DNA of 64,000 nucleotides from Rhodococcoides kyotonense. Its GTDB lineage: Bacteria > Actinomycetota > Actinomycetes > Mycobacteriales > Mycobacteriaceae. The position numbers and the translations under genes were made by a program. The stretch lies in assembly GCF_900188125.1 (NCBI RefSeq), contig NZ_FZOW01000005.1, positions 186,001 to 250,000 of the forward strand, in the 5' to 3' direction. Positions within the stretch are counted from its first letter, which is position 1. Each line of letters opens with the position of its first letter. This document shows positions 61,219 to 64,000 of the stretch, piece after piece. Below the pieces are notes generated by a model. It was not told where the DNA came from. It searched no databases and saw only the letters and a program-made list of their open reading frames with translations.

Positions 61219-61255
61219 ACGGCGGTTCCGGGACTCCGGGGCCGCCGTCTTTCGT
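61219..61255 (+). terminator. Rho-independent terminator of tig
   Basis: 13-bp GC-rich stem (ACGGCGG.. / ..CCGCCGT, two G-T pairs) with GACT loop and CTTTCGTT tail, 15 bp after the tig stop. Confidence 0.85.
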
Positions 61256-61302
61256 TAGTGTCTGTATCAGGAACCAACGATCGTATGGAAAAGGCAGGTA
61301 CC

Positions 61303-61935
61303 GTGACTGTTCAGAATCCGGCGGCTTCGCACCAGCAGAGTCCCGTCATGACTTCGGCCGCCTCCGGCTTGAATCTCAGCGACTCCGTGTACGAGCGTCT
61401 GCTTCGCGAGCGCATCATCTTCCTCGGTACTCAGGTCGACGATGACATCGCCAACAAGCTGTGCGCACAGATTCTCCTTCTTTCCGCCGAGGATCCCACT
61501 CGCGACATCTCGCTCTACATCAACTCGCCCGGTGGTTCGGTCACCGCGGGCATGGCCATCTTCGACACGATGGAATTCGCCGAGTGCGACGTCGCGACCT
61601 ACGGTATGGGTCTCGCCGCGTCGATGGGGCAGTTCCTGTTGTCGGCAGGCGCGAAGGGCAAGCGCTACGCACTCCCGCACGCGCGCATCATGATGCACCA
61701 GCCGTCGGCGGGTATCGGCGGTAGCGCCAGCGACATCGCCATCATGGCCGAGCAGTTCGCGCACACCAAGCGTGAGATGGCCGAGCTCATCGCTCAGCAC
61801 ACGGGTCAGACCGTCGAGCAGATCACCGAGGACTCCGATCGTGACCGGTGGTTCACGGCCGCAGCGGCGAAGGAATACGGCTTCGTGGACCACGTCGTCT
61901 CGCGCGCACGTCAGGCAGGCGGCATCGGCGAGTAG
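61303..61935 (+). CDS. clpP1: ATP-dependent Clp protease proteolytic subunit 1
   Basis: 210 residues from GTG 61303, which has AGGCAGG upstream; starts at 61285 or 61348 are possible. The catalytic triad is Ser107 (GLAASMGQ), His132 (MMHQP) and Asp177 (EDSDRD). The N-terminal ~25 residues are probably a propeptide. In actinobacteria ClpP1 and ClpP2 form a mixed two-ring protease. It is 45 bp from clpP2, so they form one operon. Confidence 0.95.
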   Translation: MTVQNPAASHQQSPVMTSAASGLNLSDSVYERLLRERIIFLGTQVDDDIANKLCAQILLLSAEDPTRDISLYINSPGGSVTAGMAIFDTMEFAECDVATYGMGLAASMGQFLLSAGAKGKRYALPHARIMMHQPSAGIGGSASDIAIMAEQFAHTKREMAELIAQHTGQTVEQITEDSDRDRWFTAAAAKEYGFVDHVVSRARQAGGIGE

Positions 61936-61980
61936 ATCGCCCTCGCTCCGTCCCTCGAAACCCCACTTCTTGGAGAAACG

Positions 61981-62622
61981 ATGACAAACTTGTTCGACCC
62001 CAATCAGATGCCGTCCTCGCGGTACATCCTGCCGTCCTTCGTCGAGCACTCCAGCTACGGCGTCAAGGAGTCCAACCCGTACAACAAGCTGTTCGAGGAG
62101 CGCATCATCTTCCTCGGTGTCCAGGTCGACGACGCGTCGGCCAACGACATCATGGCGCAGCTGCTCGTGCTCGAGGGTCTCGATCCCGACCGCGACATCA
62201 CGATGTACATCAATTCACCGGGTGGATCGTTCACGTCGCTGATGGCGATCTACGACACGATGCAGTACGTCCGCGCGGACGTCGCAACGGTCTGCCTCGG
62301 CCAGGCAGCGTCGGCAGCGGCTGTTCTGCTGGCGGCAGGAACGCCCGGCAAGCGTGCGGCATTGCCGAACGCTCGTGTGCTGATCCACCAGCCCGCCAGC
62401 GGCGGAATCCAGGGTCAGGTCTCCGACCTCGAGATCCAGGCAGCCGAGATCGAGCGCATGCGTCGCTTGATGGAGACGACGCTCGGACGCCACACCGGCA
62501 AGGATCCCGACGTCATCCGCAAGGACACCGATCGCGACAAGATTCTGACCGCCGAGCAGGCGAAAGAGTACGGAATCATCGACACCGTGTTCGACTACCG
62601 CAAATTGTCGGCACAGAAGTAG
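61981..62622 (+). CDS. clpP2: ATP-dependent Clp protease proteolytic subunit 2
   Basis: 213 residues from an ATG with GGAG nine bases upstream. Triad: Ser111 (GQAASAAA), His136 (LIHQP) and Asp182 (KDTDRD). An N-terminal extension of about 30 residues precedes the shared core. It pairs with ClpP1 and docks ClpX or ClpC1 for regulated protein degradation. Confidence 0.95.
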   Translation: MTNLFDPNQMPSSRYILPSFVEHSSYGVKESNPYNKLFEERIIFLGVQVDDASANDIMAQLLVLEGLDPDRDITMYINSPGGSFTSLMAIYDTMQYVRADVATVCLGQAASAAAVLLAAGTPGKRAALPNARVLIHQPASGGIQGQVSDLEIQAAEIERMRRLMETTLGRHTGKDPDVIRKDTDRDKILTAEQAKEYGIIDTVFDYRKLSAQK

Positions 62623-63011
62623 TACCGAGCAGGTATCTTCGCAGGACCGTTGCCGGTGCCGGGTGGACCAGCTTTCGATTCACCCGGCACCGCGACATCG
62701 TAGGAACGCGCCGGCCTGCTGTCGCGCGAGGCTCCGACGTAACACTCGGGGGGCGCTCGATCGATGGTCGGGGTGGCAGTGCAGAGGTATGTCGGTCGAT
62801 CCGAGGACTCGAGAAGAATCGGTCGGCGAATCACCGGAAACAACTCGCCCATGTTCGACGAACACGGGTACGGTCGCATCAGGGCTCGAAAGCTATGGCT
62901 GGTCATGTCATCGCTCGAACGCTGTGGATCGAGAAGTTGCTCACGGCCTGACGAGGCATCCGTAGTGGTGCTCGTCGGCCGAACGCGGACAAGGAAGTAG
63001 GAACCTCGACA
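62623..63011 (+). other. clpP2-clpX intergenic region
   Basis: 389 bp with no convincing gene; a 78-codon frame at 62764-63000 has no ribosome-binding site or family pattern. It carries the hairpin at 62655 and presumably the clpX promoter. I did not find a clear ClgR-type box. Confidence 0.6.
62655..62691 (+). terminator. Hairpin after clpP2
   Basis: Arms GGTGCCGGGTG and CACCCGGCACC are separated by 15 bases, 33 bp after the clpP2 stop. There is no T-tract. It may end or attenuate the clpP1P2 transcript before clpX. Confidence 0.55.
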
Positions 63012-64000
63012 ATGGCACGCATCGGTGACGGTGGCGATCTGCTGAAATGCTCTTTCTGCGGCAAGAGCCAGAAGCAGGTGAAGAAACTCATTGCAGGACC
63101 AGGTGTGTACATCTGCGATGAGTGCATCGACCTGTGCAACGAGATCATCGAGGAGGAGCTCGCGGAGTCGAGCGAGGTCAAGCTCGACGACCTGCCGAAG
63201 CCCTCCGAGATCCGTGATTTCCTCGAGAACTACGTGATCGGACAGGACACCGCCAAGCGCACGCTGGCCGTGGCCGTCTACAACCACTACAAGCGCATCC
63301 AGGCCGGCGACAAGGCACGGGATACCCGTGGCGAAAGCGTCGAACTGGCCAAGTCCAACATTCTGATGCTCGGCCCGACCGGGTGCGGTAAGACGTATCT
63401 CGCGCAGACGCTGGCCAAGATGCTCAACGTCCCGTTCGCGATCGCCGACGCCACTGCGCTCACCGAGGCGGGGTACGTGGGTGAGGACGTCGAGAACATT
63501 CTGTTGAAGCTGATCCAGGCAGCGGATTACGACGTCAAGCGCGCCGAGACCGGCATCATCTACATCGACGAGGTCGACAAGATCGCCCGCAAGAGCGAGA
63601 ACCCGTCGATCACGCGTGACGTGTCCGGTGAGGGAGTCCAGCAGGCGCTGCTGAAGATTCTCGAGGGGACGCAGGCGAGTGTTCCACCGCAGGGCGGCCG
63701 TAAGCACCCGCACCAGGAGTTCATCCAGATCGACACGACCAACGTGCTGTTCATCGTCGCGGGTGCGTTCGCGGGCCTCGAGAAGATCGTGTCCGATCGT
63801 GTCGGCAAGCGCGGACTCGGTTTCGGTGCAGAGGTGCGGTCCAAGGCGGAGATCGACACGCAGGACCACTTCGCCGAGGTCATGCCCGAGGACCTGATCA
63901 AGTTCGGTCTGATTCCGGAGTTCATCGGGCGCCTTCCCGTCGTCGCTTCGGTGACCAACCTGGACAAGGAATCGTTGGTCACCATCCTGTCCGAGCCGAA
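63012..64000 (+). CDS. clpX: ATP-dependent Clp protease ATP-binding subunit ClpX, 5' part
   Basis: Partial: about 329 residues are visible before the window ends. The N-terminal zinc finger has Cys13, Cys16, Cys35 and Cys38. Walker A is GPTGCGKT near residue 121; Walker B is [10 protein letters not shown] near 183; the RSKAEID stretch and IGRLPVVA follow. ClpX unfolds tagged substrates and feeds them to ClpP1P2. The adaptor-binding zinc finger is intact. Confidence 0.97.
   Translation, partial: MARIGDGGDLLKCSFCGKSQKQVKKLIAGPGVYICDECIDLCNEIIEEELAESSEVKLDDLPKPSEIRDFLENYVIGQDTAKRTLAVAVYNHYKRIQAGDKARDTRGESVELAKSNILMLGPTGCGKTYLAQTLAKMLNVPFAIADATALTEAGYVGEDVENILLKLIQAADYDVKRAETGIIYIDEVDKIARKSENPSITRDVSGEGVQQALLKILEGTQASVPPQGGRKHPHQEFIQIDTTNVLFIVAGAFAGLEKIVSDRVGKRGLGFGAEVRSKAEIDTQDHFAEVMPEDLIKFGLIPEFIGRLPVVASVTNLDKESLVTILSEP

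Noticed and set aside
62764-63000. A 78-codon frame before clpX.
   Set aside because: Basic, low-similarity peptide without a ribosome-binding site or plausible domain; more likely untranslated clpX upstream region.

Overview
The window is 64 kb of high-GC actinobacterial chromosome. Frequent GTG starts, mycolate and mycothiol genes (CmrA-type mycolate reductase, mycothiol-dependent nitroreductase), a ClpP1/ClpP2 pair, truncated haemoglobin O and an LdtMt2-type L,D-transpeptidase point to the Mycobacteriales. Gene content and order fit Rhodococcus or a close Nocardiaceae relative better than Mycobacterium; this is inferred from remembered gene orders, not from a search.

Region 1 (1-16 kb) is more variable. 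It holds the N-terminal part of a polyprenyl sugar-phosphate transferase, a GAF protein, a secreted clan-A glycoside hydrolase and a DHA2-type MFS pump with a divergent TetR. Next come an SDR, a PPOX-type flavoprotein, a six-helix membrane protein, a 958-aa AfsR/SARP regulator, and a TetR divergent from an SDR plus EthA-like Baeyer-Villiger monooxygenase pair.

Region 2 (14-21 kb) resembles the M. tuberculosis Rv2518c-Rv2509 neighbourhood: L,D-transpeptidase, tRNA-His, oligoribonuclease, HerA-like ATPase and mycolate reductase, with an M23 peptidase and two lipoproteins between.

Region 3 (21-38 kb) is lipid and accessory metabolism. It contains a 2,4-dienoyl-CoA reductase coupled to a PadR regulator, an Atg22-like MFS protein and a frameshifted alpha/beta hydrolase behind a TetR. 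That TetR is divergent from a ferredoxin reductase/DesA3 desaturase operon, an arrangement like Pseudomonas DesT-desCB. Then follow a PucR regulator, a DUF218 protein, tRNA-Arg, XdhC, a CopD-CtaG fusion, a MarR/ABC exporter pair and a YigZ protein.

Region 4 (38-64 kb) matches the Rv2478c-Rv2457c backbone: ssb paralogue, ettA, large NAD-glutamate dehydrogenase, thioesterase, alpha-glucosidase, glbO, HNH nuclease, a small CtaJ-like membrane protein, pepN, nitroreductase, rpiB, Nei-type glycosylase, tRNA-Gly, tRNA-Pro, tig, clpP1, clpP2 and clpX (cut by the window end).

The most striking non-coding signal is two families of long palindromes. Family A has three copies with an identical 40-bp core (18882, 20135, 55609), each in a short gap between converging genes. 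Family B has three related copies built on a CACGCA..TGCATATGCA..TGCGTG core (3031, 31234, 40405). All five convergent gaps longer than 40 bp in the window carry a strong hairpin. I found no CRISPR array, insertion sequence, prophage or obvious defence system.
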